Both the position numbers and the translations under genes were made by a program. Below, piece by piece: positions 7,878 through 14,897 of a stretch of 27,634 nt of DNA. Source of the DNA: UBA4720 sp038227135. GTDB taxonomy: Bacteria > Gemmatimonadota > Gemmatimonadetes > Gemmatimonadales > Gemmatimonadaceae. The DNA lies in contig JBBRQC010000035.1 of the NCBI GenBank assembly GCA_038227135.1, positions 1-27,634 of the forward strand, given 5' to 3'. The notes beneath the pieces were generated by a model. That model was given only the letters and a program-made list of their open reading frames with translations. It did not search any database and had not been told where the DNA came from. The first letter of the stretch is position 1; the number at the start of each line of letters is the position of its first letter.

Positions 7878-7897
7878 CTGATTTACATTGTTGTCCT
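7878..7897. promoter_or_regulatory. 20-bp divergent start region
   Basis: Only 20 bases separate the start codons of the lipoprotein (minus) and the hydrolase (plus). No Shine-Dalgarno is visible in front of the hydrolase ATG. TACATT ends eight bases before that ATG and could be a -10 element placing the transcript start at or near the A of ATG. On the minus strand AACAAT ends nine bases before the lipoprotein ATG. Both genes may therefore have leaderless or nearly leaderless transcripts, with promoters reaching into each other's coding sequence. Confidence 0.3.
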
Positions 7898-9451
7898 ATG
7901 CCCAAAACTCGATTCACCGTCCTGCTCCTTTCACTTTTCGTGCTCAGCAGTTTTGACACTGCGTGCGGCCAGCCTCCGGTAAGTTCCGTACAGGAGCTGA
8001 CGGCACCACCGCCAGTTCGCCGCGAGTTCAGAGCGGCGTGGATCGCGTCGGTGGAGAACATTGACTGGCCTTCGGAGCCGGGGTTGTCAACGGGGCAACA
8101 GCAGCAGGAGCTGCTCGAGATGCTCGATCGCGCGGTGGAGCTCAGGCTCAACGCCGTGATTCTGCAGGTCAGGCCAGCCGCCGATGCACTATACGCATCG
8201 CCCTACGAGCCGTGGTCGGAATACCTGACGGGCAAAATGGGACGAGCGCCAAGTCCGTACTACGACCCGCTTGAATTCGCGGTCAACGAAGCGCATCGGC
8301 GCGGGTTGGAGCTGCACGCCTGGTTCAACCCTTACCGCGCACGGCATCCATCGGCCAGATCTGCGCCGTCGCGGGATCATATCAGCGTTACGCATCCGGA
8401 GTTCGTGAAGCGATATGGAAGCAATCTGTGGATGGACCCGGGGGAGCCGGCGGTTCGCCAGCAGACGATTCGTGTAGTGCTCGACGTGGTCAAACGCTAT
8501 GACATCGACGGCGTACACATAGACGACTACTTCTATCCCTACAGGGAGAAGGACAGGCGGGGCAACAACATCGATTTTCCAGACGCGACGAGCTGGCGAC
8601 GGTACAGGTCTTCGGGCGGATCGCTGGGGAAAGACGACTGGCGACGCGCAAATGTCGATAGCCTGATCCACCAGGTTTACGTCGGAATCAAGGCGAGCAA
8701 GCCATGGGTGAAATTCGGAATCAGCCCATTCGGCGTGTGGCGTCCGGGTTATCCGCCGATAACAGCCGGCAAGTTCGATTCATACGCCGAGCTGTATGGT
8801 GACTCGCGGAAATGGGTGTTGAATGGATGGGCGGATTATTTCACGCCGCAGCTCTATTGGCCGATCGACCGTCCCGACCTGAGCTATCCGGTTCTTCTGC
8901 AGTGGTGGGTGGAGCAGAACGCGAGAGGTCGCCACATCTGGCCGGGTAATTACGTCGACAAAGTGACGGGCACGCCATCGGGGTGGCTTGCAGAGGAAAT
9001 GCTCAATCAGATCGCCCTGACTCGGGCGCAGCCCGGCGCTACCGGAAATGTCTATTTCAGCATGCGGACCTTGATGGGAAACGGCGACAATCTGCCACAG
9101 AAGCTCATGTCGGGTCCGTACGCGAGCAGGGCGCTGGTCCCTGCCTCTCCCTGGCTGGACAGCATTCCGCCGCTTTCACCAGTCTTGCGCGTTGGCAAGG
9201 ATCCGGCGACGCTGACAACCACAATCTCTCTCCAACCGCAGGGAGCTGAGCCAACATGGCTATGGCTGGTTCGCACACGTGTGGGGAGCGATTGGACCGT
9301 CGATGTGGTTCCTGGACTGCAGCGACACTACACGCTGCCGCGTCTGGCAGGTGGAGCGAATGCTAATGCGGTGAGTGTTTCCGCGGTGGATCGAAGCGGA
9401 AACGAGAGCATGCCAGTCATGATGGCGCTGACGCCAGTTATTCCGCGCTGA
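7898..9451 (+). CDS. Secreted GHL10-type glycoside hydrolase-like protein
   Basis: A 517-residue protein of the glycosyl-hydrolase-like 10 family (PF02638, YngK-like). An N-terminal signal (hydrophobic core about residues 7-18) is followed by C23; the sequence before it (FDTAC) is a poor lipobox, so secretion by signal peptidase I is equally possible. The catalytic-type TIM-barrel domain starts at REFRAAWIASVENIDWPS (about 43-60), and includes LHAWFNPYRARHP (139-151), the acidic motif DIDGVHIDDYFYPY (202-215) and FTPQLYWPIDRP. A C-terminal beta domain (about 420-510) resembles a fibronectin-like module. Members act on extracellular glycans, but substrates are largely unknown. The gene stands alone; its stop is inside a perfect inverted repeat. 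Confidence 0.85.
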   Translation: MPKTRFTVLLLSLFVLSSFDTACGQPPVSSVQELTAPPPVRREFRAAWIASVENIDWPSEPGLSTGQQQQELLEMLDRAVELRLNAVILQVRPAADALYASPYEPWSEYLTGKMGRAPSPYYDPLEFAVNEAHRRGLELHAWFNPYRARHPSARSAPSRDHISVTHPEFVKRYGSNLWMDPGEPAVRQQTIRVVLDVVKRYDIDGVHIDDYFYPYREKDRRGNNIDFPDATSWRRYRSSGGSLGKDDWRRANVDSLIHQVYVGIKASKPWVKFGISPFGVWRPGYPPITAGKFDSYAELYGDSRKWVLNGWADYFTPQLYWPIDRPDLSYPVLLQWWVEQNARGRHIWPGNYVDKVTGTPSGWLAEEMLNQIALTRAQPGATGNVYFSMRTLMGNGDNLPQKLMSGPYASRALVPASPWLDSIPPLSPVLRVGKDPATLTTTISLQPQGAEPTWLWLVRTRVGSDWTVDVVPGLQRHYTLPRLAGGANANAVSVSAVDRSGNESMPVMMALTPVIPR

Positions 9452-9472
9452 GCAAAGGCGCTCAGCGCGGAA
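9441..9472. terminator. 13-bp perfect inverted repeat between convergent genes
   Basis: TTCCGCGCTGAGC (9441-9453), loop AAAGGC, GCTCAGCGCGGAA (9460-9472). All 13 pairs match, giving a very stable hairpin that spans the TGA (9449-9451) of the hydrolase gene and lies 20 bp from the end of the convergent cupredoxin gene. No T-tract follows on either strand, so it is not a classic intrinsic terminator. It may still block transcription from both sides or protect mRNA 3' ends. Confidence 0.55.
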
Positions 9473-9491
9473 CCTGGTCGACCGTTACTGA

Positions 9492-10361
9492 TCAGTTGAC
9501 GCTGAACTGCTTTGTCATGCCGTGCACGTAGTGGGGCTTTCCATCCTTCGCATCGGGGACAAAACAAACCAGCGCATAGTTGCCCGGCGTGAAGTCGGCT
9601 GAAAACAGTTGCGACATTCCAGGTTCGAGTCCCGCGATACCGCCGATTGGCCTTGCGGGTGGCGGCCCTTTCATGTTGCCGATCCACGCGATGAAGTCAC
9701 CTACGCTCTTGCCTGGTGCAAGCTGAACCAGCTGGATCTCGTGAGTCTGCCTGCCGGTGTTGTGAACTCTTATTGTGTGAGTTCCAGCTCTGATCGGTGA
9801 TGAGAGCTTGAAGTTGTAGTCGAATAGAGATGCCGTGATATCCGCCTTTGGCTTTGGTGCACCGGCGCCTTTGGCCGGGACGACCTTTAGCGGGCTTATC
9901 ATCCCCTTCGTGAAGTGAGGTGGACCACCGAGGTCGACGAAGCAGATGATCGCGTAATTCCCGGGCTCGAGCGCGAGCGTCGCGTTCGATTCGCTTCCCG
10001 GTGCAGCCGCGTTCGGTCCGCCGAGCATTTTCAACCATTTGGGCGGGGGTCCCGGATTCGCCAACGCGCCGCGAAGGTCGGCAAACGTCTTGCCGCCCGT
10101 GAGCTTCAGGATTTGCATGTGGTGAACAGACGGTCCCTTGTTAACGAATCTGAACTCGGTGATTCCAGCCGGGATACTCTCCGGCGCGTCGAACTTGAAG
10201 TCCGCGCCCGTTACCGTGACGACCGGCGCCTTCCCAGCGGGCGACGATGAAATATTCTCAACCAACGGTGCGTAGGCTGGAACCACGACATGGCTTTTCG
10301 CACCCAAGGTTGCCGCAATGACTGATACTGCTAATAGGCCTACGACGCTCACTGATGCCAC
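9492..10361 (-). CDS. Secreted protein with two cupredoxin-like domains
   Basis: This 289-residue protein carries two consecutive plastocyanin-like domains. Domain 1 has H80/H81, C140 in PGNYAIICFV, H149 in GGPPHF and M154; domain 2 has H207 in QTHEIQ, C266 in PGNYALVCFV, H277 in KPHY and M282. This His...Cys...His...Met order is that of type 1 copper ligands, so each domain could bind copper and carry electrons outside the cytoplasm. I chose the GTG at 10361: GAGGGTGA lies just upstream on the coding strand, and a promoter-like TTGACA/CAAGAT pair lies between the earlier TTG (10421) and this start. The GTG form has a hydrophobic signal without a basic n-region; the TTG form would add Arg/Lys. 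The start thus remains somewhat open. Confidence 0.78.
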   Translation of the reverse strand: MASVSVVGLLAVSVIAATLGAKSHVVVPAYAPLVENISSSPAGKAPVVTVTGADFKFDAPESIPAGITEFRFVNKGPSVHHMQILKLTGGKTFADLRGALANPGPPPKWLKMLGGPNAAAPGSESNATLALEPGNYAIICFVDLGGPPHFTKGMISPLKVVPAKGAGAPKPKADITASLFDYNFKLSSPIRAGTHTIRVHNTGRQTHEIQLVQLAPGKSVGDFIAWIGNMKGPPPARPIGGIAGLEPGMSQLFSADFTPGNYALVCFVPDAKDGKPHYVHGMTKQFSVN

Positions 10362-10402
10362 TAAATCACCCTCGCTTGATAGGTTTCTGACGCTGTGGAC
10401 CC

Positions 10403-10431
10403 ATCTTGCCTTGGTTTCCAAATGGTGTCAA
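10403..10431 (-). promoter_or_regulatory. Predicted sigma70-type promoter of the cupredoxin gene
   Basis: On the minus strand TTGACA (plus 10426-10431) is a perfect -35 box. A 17-bp spacer separates it from CAAGAT (plus 10403-10408), a weak -10 box. Transcription would start near 10396, about 35 nt upstream of the GTG at 10361 with its GAGGGTGA site. It lies just downstream of the msrB terminator, which fits separate transcription of the two genes. Confidence 0.45.
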
Positions 10432-10442
10432 CAGAGATTCAC

Positions 10443-10471
10443 AAAAAGGGAACCCATTGGGTTCCCTTTTT
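10443..10471 (-). terminator. Strong bidirectional intrinsic terminator after msrB
   Basis: AAAAAGGGAACCC (10443-10455), loop ATT, GGGTTCCCTTTTT (10459-10471): 13 perfect pairs with a T5 tract on either strand. It begins 16 bp past the msrB stop on the minus strand and precedes the promoter of the cupredoxin gene, so it should end the msrB transcript. Confidence 0.9.
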
Positions 10472-10487
10472 GAGTCAGCCGCTTGCT

Positions 10488-10883
10488 CTATCGATCTTCG
10501 CGCTTGAGTGATATCGAGTTGATACAATAGCGCTGGTGTGTGGGACCCGGCCCATCGTCGAAGACGTGTCCAAGATGCGCGTCACACTTCGCGCACAGGA
10601 CTTCCGTTCGTTTCATGAACAGGCTCGCATCCGATTCGGTACGAACATTGTCGTCCTTTACAGGCTGTGTAAAGCTGGGCCACCCTGTGCCGGAATCGAA
10701 CTTCGCGTCGGAATCGAACAACGGCGTTCCACAGCAGACACACTTGTATGTGCCCGGCTCTTTGCTGTCGTTGTATGCGCCGGTGAAGGCGCGTTCCGTC
10801 CCCTTCTTCCGCGCGACGCGATATTGCTCCGGTGTGAGCTCCATGCGCCATTCCTCGTCGGTCTTGCTGTTTTTCTCGCTCAT
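10488..10883 (-). CDS. msrB: Peptide-methionine (R)-S-oxide reductase MsrB
   Basis: This 131-residue cytosolic enzyme reduces methionine-R-sulfoxide in oxidised proteins. The family is unmistakable: two zinc-binding pairs (C48/C51 in KCVCCG, C97/C100 in CAKC), SGTGWPSF (64-71), HLGHVFDDGP and the catalytic C120 in RYCINS. The length is usual for a single-domain MsrB. The remains of a DUF72 frame end in a TGA that overlaps this ATG (ATGA, 10880-10883), so msrB was probably once the second gene of a coupled pair. Whether it still relies on the old upstream promoter is not visible. An intrinsic terminator follows. Confidence 0.95.
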   Translation of the reverse strand: MSEKNSKTDEEWRMELTPEQYRVARKKGTERAFTGAYNDSKEPGTYKCVCCGTPLFDSDAKFDSGTGWPSFTQPVKDDNVRTESDASLFMKRTEVLCAKCDAHLGHVFDDGPGPTHQRYCINSISLKREDR

Positions 10884-11190
10884 CTGCTCGCTCTCTGATT
10901 GGTCAGCAGTCGGGATCTTACGGCGAATGCGTCCGCGGTTGCGGCACCCAGCGCCGTATTGTCAAAGATACACCACGACGAGATTCCCAGATCCGACTTT
11001 TCATGCATGATCCCAGTATGCGCTCGAGCTCCTCGGCGGGATACGCGGAGTAATAGATTCGCGGGGAGCCGTGGAGCCTCAGATAGGCCAGGCGGTCGTA
11101 ACGCGACTCGTGTGGATTATCCGTGTGCAGCATCCTAGCTTGTGCTGGTCCCATAGATGGACAGTCGAGAATAACGCACTGGTCGCGCCA
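10880..11190 (-). pseudogene. DUF72 family remnant, 5'-truncated and frameshifted
   Basis: One minus-strand frame encodes RYDRLAYLRLHGSPRIYYSA followed by YPAEELERI. Near 11005-11020 the homology moves to another frame, which gives KSDLGISSWCIFDNTALGAA followed by TADAF and ends in a TGA at 10880-10882. YLRLHGSPR.YYS and WCIFDNTA.GAA are the two C-terminal signatures of DUF72 proteins (about 250-300 residues). The first 150 or more residues are missing: upstream the frame meets a stop near 11230 and the opposite strand holds the protease lipoprotein. A single-base indel, or a sequencing error in the GGG run, explains the shift; the lost N-terminus does not depend on that. Confidence 0.75.
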
Positions 11191-11211
11191 ACGCATCGCG
11201 GCGCCAAAGAG

Positions 11212-12507
11212 ATGCATGTGTCGCCACTAACACGACAAACCAAATCCGCCTTGTTGGCGGCGATGACTCTCTCGGCGTGCTTCCAATCTCCGGGGGCGGT
11301 TCGTCCGTCGCGTCATATCAATTATTGGGAGGCGATTGCCGACCTCCATCCCGATGAGGCCGTCGAGTCGGCGCACACGCCGTCGGAGAAGGCTTTCGCC
11401 CAATCCCTGCGAAGCCTGATGGAGGGCGATATTGACTCCGCGGAGCGAGGATTCGGTCAGCTGCGCCGGACGGCCAGCGACTCCATCATCCGTACCGGCT
11501 CTCGGGTGATTTATACGGCTACCCTTCAGTATCAGGAAAAGTGGGGTGTCCTTGCCATGCTGAGGAGCGAGTCAGCCGAACCCAGGACCGAGCGCTCCGA
11601 TCGCGCGAGTATCGAGCGGTGGGCGGCCGCATTCAGGAACGTTCCGGAGAAATCACTCGTATTCCGCGCGCAATCCGCGTTGCTGCCAATGTCTGTGTCT
11701 GCGGCCGGCACTCCGCTGATTCCGGTGAGGATAGGCGGCAAGTCGTATAACTTCTGGCTCGACACCGGGTCGAGCATGACGATGCTGTCGTCCGATGTCG
11801 CGCAGGACCTGAATATTCTCCCTCTCGTTCCGGACACGCTGGAGATAGTGACGAGCACGGGCCGAGTGACCGCAAATCCGTCTCTCATTCCGGAGATGCA
11901 GATCGGCCAGGTCGTTGTCCGCAACGCGCCGACGATGATCGTCACCGAGTCGATGATGCGAATCAGCGAAGCCCGGCCGGTGGATCAAGGCACCAGGATG
12001 AAGCTCGATGGCATCATCGGCTTCGATATCATCCGCCAGCTCGACATCGAAGTGGATTATGGCGAGGGCACGATACGCCTGCGGAATCCGACAACTTCGC
12101 GCCACCCACCGGATCGCAACATGTTCTGGGTTGGTCTTCCGGTCGTGCGACTCTCCAGCACGGACGGAATCCCGCTGCACTTCGGACTGGATACTGGCGC
12201 TCAGCTTACGTTCGTGACCGAGACGCTCCTCGACAAATTGCAGCTCCAGGCGGCAAGGACGGAGAGCCGGCGCGTGGGCGGCCTGGGCGGCGAAATATCT
12301 TTGCGGGCGCCGGTGCTCCCCGATCTTCGCGTTCTCGTACGCGGTTCTTCGATACTGTTCAAGGGTGCCGTGGTGCGAGCGCCGGTCTATCAGGTTCTCG
12401 CGTCCCTCGACGGAGTGCTGGGCGGCGACATCTGGAACAGCGGAGTGGTCAGAATCGACATGACCAACGGAGTCTTCGCTGTGAGCAGGCCGAAGAACAA
12501 CTTCTAG
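11212..12507 (+). CDS. Lipoprotein with two retropepsin-like aspartic protease domains
   Basis: This 431-residue protein opens with a lipoprotein signal (hydrophobic segment 12-22, lipobox LSAC with C23). Residues 38-150 form a helical region. Two retropepsin-like domains follow: the first has LDTGSS (D184) and DGIIGFD (266-272); the second has LDTGAQ (D327) and DGVLGGD (400-406). Each shows the D-T-G active-site loop and the downstream hydrophobic-Gly psi-loop. Retropepsins normally need two subunits, so this tandem may form its own pseudo-dimer, as pepsin does. It is probably anchored in the periplasm or outer membrane. I chose the ATG at 11212; the GTG at 11218 is possible. An upstream open stretch back to 11071 lies over the DUF72 remnant and is not coding. 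Confidence 0.85.
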   Translation: MHVSPLTRQTKSALLAAMTLSACFQSPGAVRPSRHINYWEAIADLHPDEAVESAHTPSEKAFAQSLRSLMEGDIDSAERGFGQLRRTASDSIIRTGSRVIYTATLQYQEKWGVLAMLRSESAEPRTERSDRASIERWAAAFRNVPEKSLVFRAQSALLPMSVSAAGTPLIPVRIGGKSYNFWLDTGSSMTMLSSDVAQDLNILPLVPDTLEIVTSTGRVTANPSLIPEMQIGQVVVRNAPTMIVTESMMRISEARPVDQGTRMKLDGIIGFDIIRQLDIEVDYGEGTIRLRNPTTSRHPPDRNMFWVGLPVVRLSSTDGIPLHFGLDTGAQLTFVTETLLDKLQLQAARTESRRVGGLGGEISLRAPVLPDLRVLVRGSSILFKGAVVRAPVYQVLASLDGVLGGDIWNSGVVRIDMTNGVFAVSRPKNNF

Positions 12508-12560
12508 GACGCCTCGAGCCCACCAAAGAGGGAGTGTCGGTGAGGGGAAACGCCGGTTAG

Positions 12561-12573
12561 GTTAGTAGCTAAC
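12561..12573. promoter_or_regulatory. Candidate autoregulatory operator before the ArsR-type gene
   Basis: GTTAG-TAG-CTAAC is a perfect inverted repeat ending right before the ATG at 12574, preceded by a direct repeat of GGTTA (12555-12564). The position suits autorepression by the winged-helix protein encoded just downstream. TAGGTT, ten bases before the ATG, could be a -10 box. No Shine-Dalgarno is seen, so the transcript may be leaderless. Confidence 0.4.
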
Positions 12574-13770
12574 ATGCCGACCAGTCGCGCCTTCCCGGTC
12601 ACCTTCGCGGTTACACCGAGATTCGACGTCTTCTACGCTCTGCAGGTGGCGACCCAGAACGCGCCATCGCCCCTGGAAGACTGGAGAAAGCGAGCAATCG
12701 CACGACTGCCCCGCGACTTCGAACGCCTTGCCCGACGAGTCGCACCGGTGCCGCTTTTCTGGCCGCTGTTCGCCGACTCACTCCAGCGAACGCCCGGCGA
12801 GATGACGTTCGACGAGATCGTCTCGGATCTTCGCGCAATGCCCGTCGAGGATCTCAAGACCAACATTCTCTCCGGGATTTTCCACGACGCCGCCGCTGTT
12901 CGCGCGTTGGTCGCCGGCAAGAAGAATCTCCGCCAGGTCGTCGCCGGTCAGAAGTCGGATGGCATCAAGCTGCTGGGCCACTTCGGATTGGTCCCCTACG
13001 TCGCAAGCTCGGACGCGGCGAAAGCAATGAACATGCTCCTCTCTGGCGCCGAGATGTTTCGAGATGACCTTGCACTGGTCCTCGAGCGGTTCTGGCAGAC
13101 TGGATTCCGTGGGGATTGGTCCGCGCTCGAGCCGGGGATGCGCGCGGATCCATTGCGCTCCAGGGATCTGGAAGAGGGGGCTCGCCTCCAGGATCTGGCC
13201 GTCGAGCTCAAGCTGCCGGTCAGCTTTGACACGAGGGCGAAGGAGATTCGCACGAGGAGTGGCGCATCAATCGCCTTCGACCGAATCGATCGCTGCATCA
13301 TGATTCCGTCCGCCTTCAACACACGACGCTGGTGGGCGAAGTACGAGACCGGGATCGGGCGTATCAGTCTCTATTTTCCATTCGTGCGGGATGTCACTGC
13401 CGCCAACCGAATAGCGGCAGCTGCCTCGGGCACTCGCACGGACGCTTCACATTCGGACATAAGCGCGGAGTCCGTGTTCCGAGCGCTTGGCGATACGACC
13501 CGCTACGCAATCGCGTCCATTCTCGCGCGGAGCCCGACGACATCCGCGGACCTCTCACGCAGTCTCCGGGTGTCGAAGCCGACGATCACGCATCACGTCC
13601 AGGCGTTGCGGGCGGCTGGGCTCATCGCCGAGACGCCGGCTGGGGGATCAACGAAGCTGTCGCTCAGCAGAGAGACAGTCGCCGCGGTTTCCGAGGCTGC
13701 TCTGGAGCAGCTCTTCTCTTCGACGGGCGACTTGTCGTTGGTTACGACCAGAAAGCGGCGAACGAACTAA
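12574..13770 (+). CDS. ArsR-type transcriptional regulator with large N-terminal domain
   Basis: A 398-residue protein. The C-terminal part (about 297-375) is an ArsR-like winged helix: VFRALGDTTRYAIASILA, then SADLSRSLRVSKPTITHHVQ as the recognition helix region, then LRAAGLIAE and a beta wing. The N-terminal 290 residues form a helical region beginning with TFAVTPRFDVFYALQV. This resembles the long effector region of DUF5937-type ArsR regulators, an assignment I make with moderate confidence. It has no metal-binding Cys pair of the classic ArsR/SmtB kind, so an organic or protein ligand is more likely than a metal. A perfect inverted repeat directly before the start suggests autoregulation. 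No target gene is evident nearby. Confidence 0.78.
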   Translation: MPTSRAFPVTFAVTPRFDVFYALQVATQNAPSPLEDWRKRAIARLPRDFERLARRVAPVPLFWPLFADSLQRTPGEMTFDEIVSDLRAMPVEDLKTNILSGIFHDAAAVRALVAGKKNLRQVVAGQKSDGIKLLGHFGLVPYVASSDAAKAMNMLLSGAEMFRDDLALVLERFWQTGFRGDWSALEPGMRADPLRSRDLEEGARLQDLAVELKLPVSFDTRAKEIRTRSGASIAFDRIDRCIMIPSAFNTRRWWAKYETGIGRISLYFPFVRDVTAANRIAAAASGTRTDASHSDISAESVFRALGDTTRYAIASILARSPTTSADLSRSLRVSKPTITHHVQALRAAGLIAETPAGGSTKLSLSRETVAAVSEAALEQLFSSTGDLSLVTTRKRRTN

Positions 13771-13866
13771 ACCGAATAAATCCCGCTCTCGTCGCCCGCC
13801 CGGCCCCCCCCAAGCTGCGCCAAAAACAAATTTGCAACATTTTAAACCCTTTCGCCGTATGGTGGG

Positions 13867-13984
13867 TCTAAGAGTTAGAGCCTGGATTTCTCTCCAGCCC
13901 CGATAGAGTGCTACTGGCTGAGCTTGTAGGACGGGTGGGCCACCAGTAGCCGGCCCCGTATCCGAAAGGGTGCGGGGTTTTTCG
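13867..13984 (+). ncRNA. Candidate structured RNA (small RNA or leader attenuator)
   Basis: Within the 314-bp gene-free stretch between the regulator and the reductase, four hairpins follow one another. TCTAA-GAG-TTAGA lies at 13867-13879 and CTGGA-TTTCTC-TCCAG at 13882-13897. GCTACTGG (13910-13917) pairs with CCAGTAGC (13943-13950) around a 25-nt G-rich loop. Last comes a 10-bp terminator stem. AT-rich sequence with TTGCAA (13832-13837) precedes it, but I find no convincing -10 box. The terminator lies 184 bp past the regulator stop and about 100 bp before the reductase start, so it could end a separate ~120-nt RNA or act as a conditional terminator. I do not recognise a riboswitch class. 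Confidence 0.42.
13954..13982 (+). terminator. Intrinsic terminator with GAAA tetraloop
   Basis: CCCCGTATCC (13954-13963), loop GAAA, GGGTGCGGGG (13968-13977), then TTTTT. The stem has ten pairs, two of them G-T, and is closed by a GNRA tetraloop. This is a strong rightward terminator. It ends the candidate RNA at 13867. Confidence 0.8.
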
Positions 13985-14084
13985 CATCTGACTCCAGATT
14001 GAGGGTGACGACGGCTGACTACTTTCAGCGCCCTCTCTCGAACTATAGGTTTGCGGTTCCTACGAGAATGCGGATGAAGCGCCG

Positions 14085-14897
14085 ATGTCGGAAGTATTCG
14101 AAAAGAAGGTACTCGATGGAAAAACCGCCGTCATCACGGGGGGTGGGAGCGGAATCAATCTTTCCATCGCAAAGCGATTCGCGGATGAGGGAGCCAAGGT
14201 TGCGTTGATCGGGCGGACTCGAGAGAAACTCGATGCTGCGGCCAGTGAGATTCGCGAAGCGGGAGGGATTGCATCCGGCCATCCGGCCGATGTGCGGGAC
14301 TACGACGCCCTTGCCGGCGCGATCAGGTCTGCGCGAGAGGCACACGGCGAAATAGATCTGGTCGTCTGCGGCGCCGCCGGCAACTTTCCAGCGCCCGCGC
14401 TCGGCATGTCCGCCAATGCGTTCAAGTCCGTGGTCGATATCGATCTGCTCGGCACGTTCAACACATGTCGGGCGGCCTTCGAGTACTTGAAACGTCCAGG
14501 CGCTTCCATCATCAACATATCGGCCATGCAGGCCTTTACTCCAATGCCCATGCAGGCGCACGTCTGCGCGGCCAAGGCGGGTGTGGACATGCTGACGAAG
14601 TGTCTTGCCATCGAATGGGGACCCGAGGGTGTGCGGGTGAACTCGATCGCTCCGGGAGCAGTTGACGATACCGAGGGTATGCGCCGACTCGCGCCGACGG
14701 AGGAGATCCGGAAGCATTTCACCCGAACCGTCCCCCTCCAGCGATTCGCCACCAAGGACGAGATTGCTGATCTCGCGCTTTTTCTCTCCAGTGACGCTGC
14801 CAGATTCATCACTGGCGCGATCGTCGTATGCGACGGCGGTCAGTCACTCGCCGGCCTTGGCGTGAGCATGATGGCCGCGATGCGCCCGCGCGCGTGA
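14085..14897 (+). CDS. SDR oxidoreductase, 2,4-dienoyl-CoA reductase (DECR2) type
   Basis: This 270-residue short-chain dehydrogenase has the cofactor motif TGGGSGI (18-24) and CGAAGNF (95-101). AFKSVVDIDLLGTFN (112-126), the IEWGPEGVRVNSIAPG block and TEGMRRL closely match peroxisomal 2,4-dienoyl-CoA reductase (DECR2). That enzyme uses NADPH to reduce dienoyl-CoA intermediates in the breakdown of unsaturated fatty acids. The SDR catalytic Tyr of YxxxK is absent: K164 is kept but position 160 is Val in AHVCAAK. DECR enzymes share this feature, which supports the call. TATAGG at 14044 may be a -10 box. Its stop overlaps the LOG-family start (GTGA). Confidence 0.85.
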   Translation: MSEVFEKKVLDGKTAVITGGGSGINLSIAKRFADEGAKVALIGRTREKLDAAASEIREAGGIASGHPADVRDYDALAGAIRSAREAHGEIDLVVCGAAGNFPAPALGMSANAFKSVVDIDLLGTFNTCRAAFEYLKRPGASIINISAMQAFTPMPMQAHVCAAKAGVDMLTKCLAIEWGPEGVRVNSIAPGAVDDTEGMRRLAPTEEIRKHFTRTVPLQRFATKDEIADLALFLSSDAARFITGAIVVCDGGQSLAGLGVSMMAAMRPRA

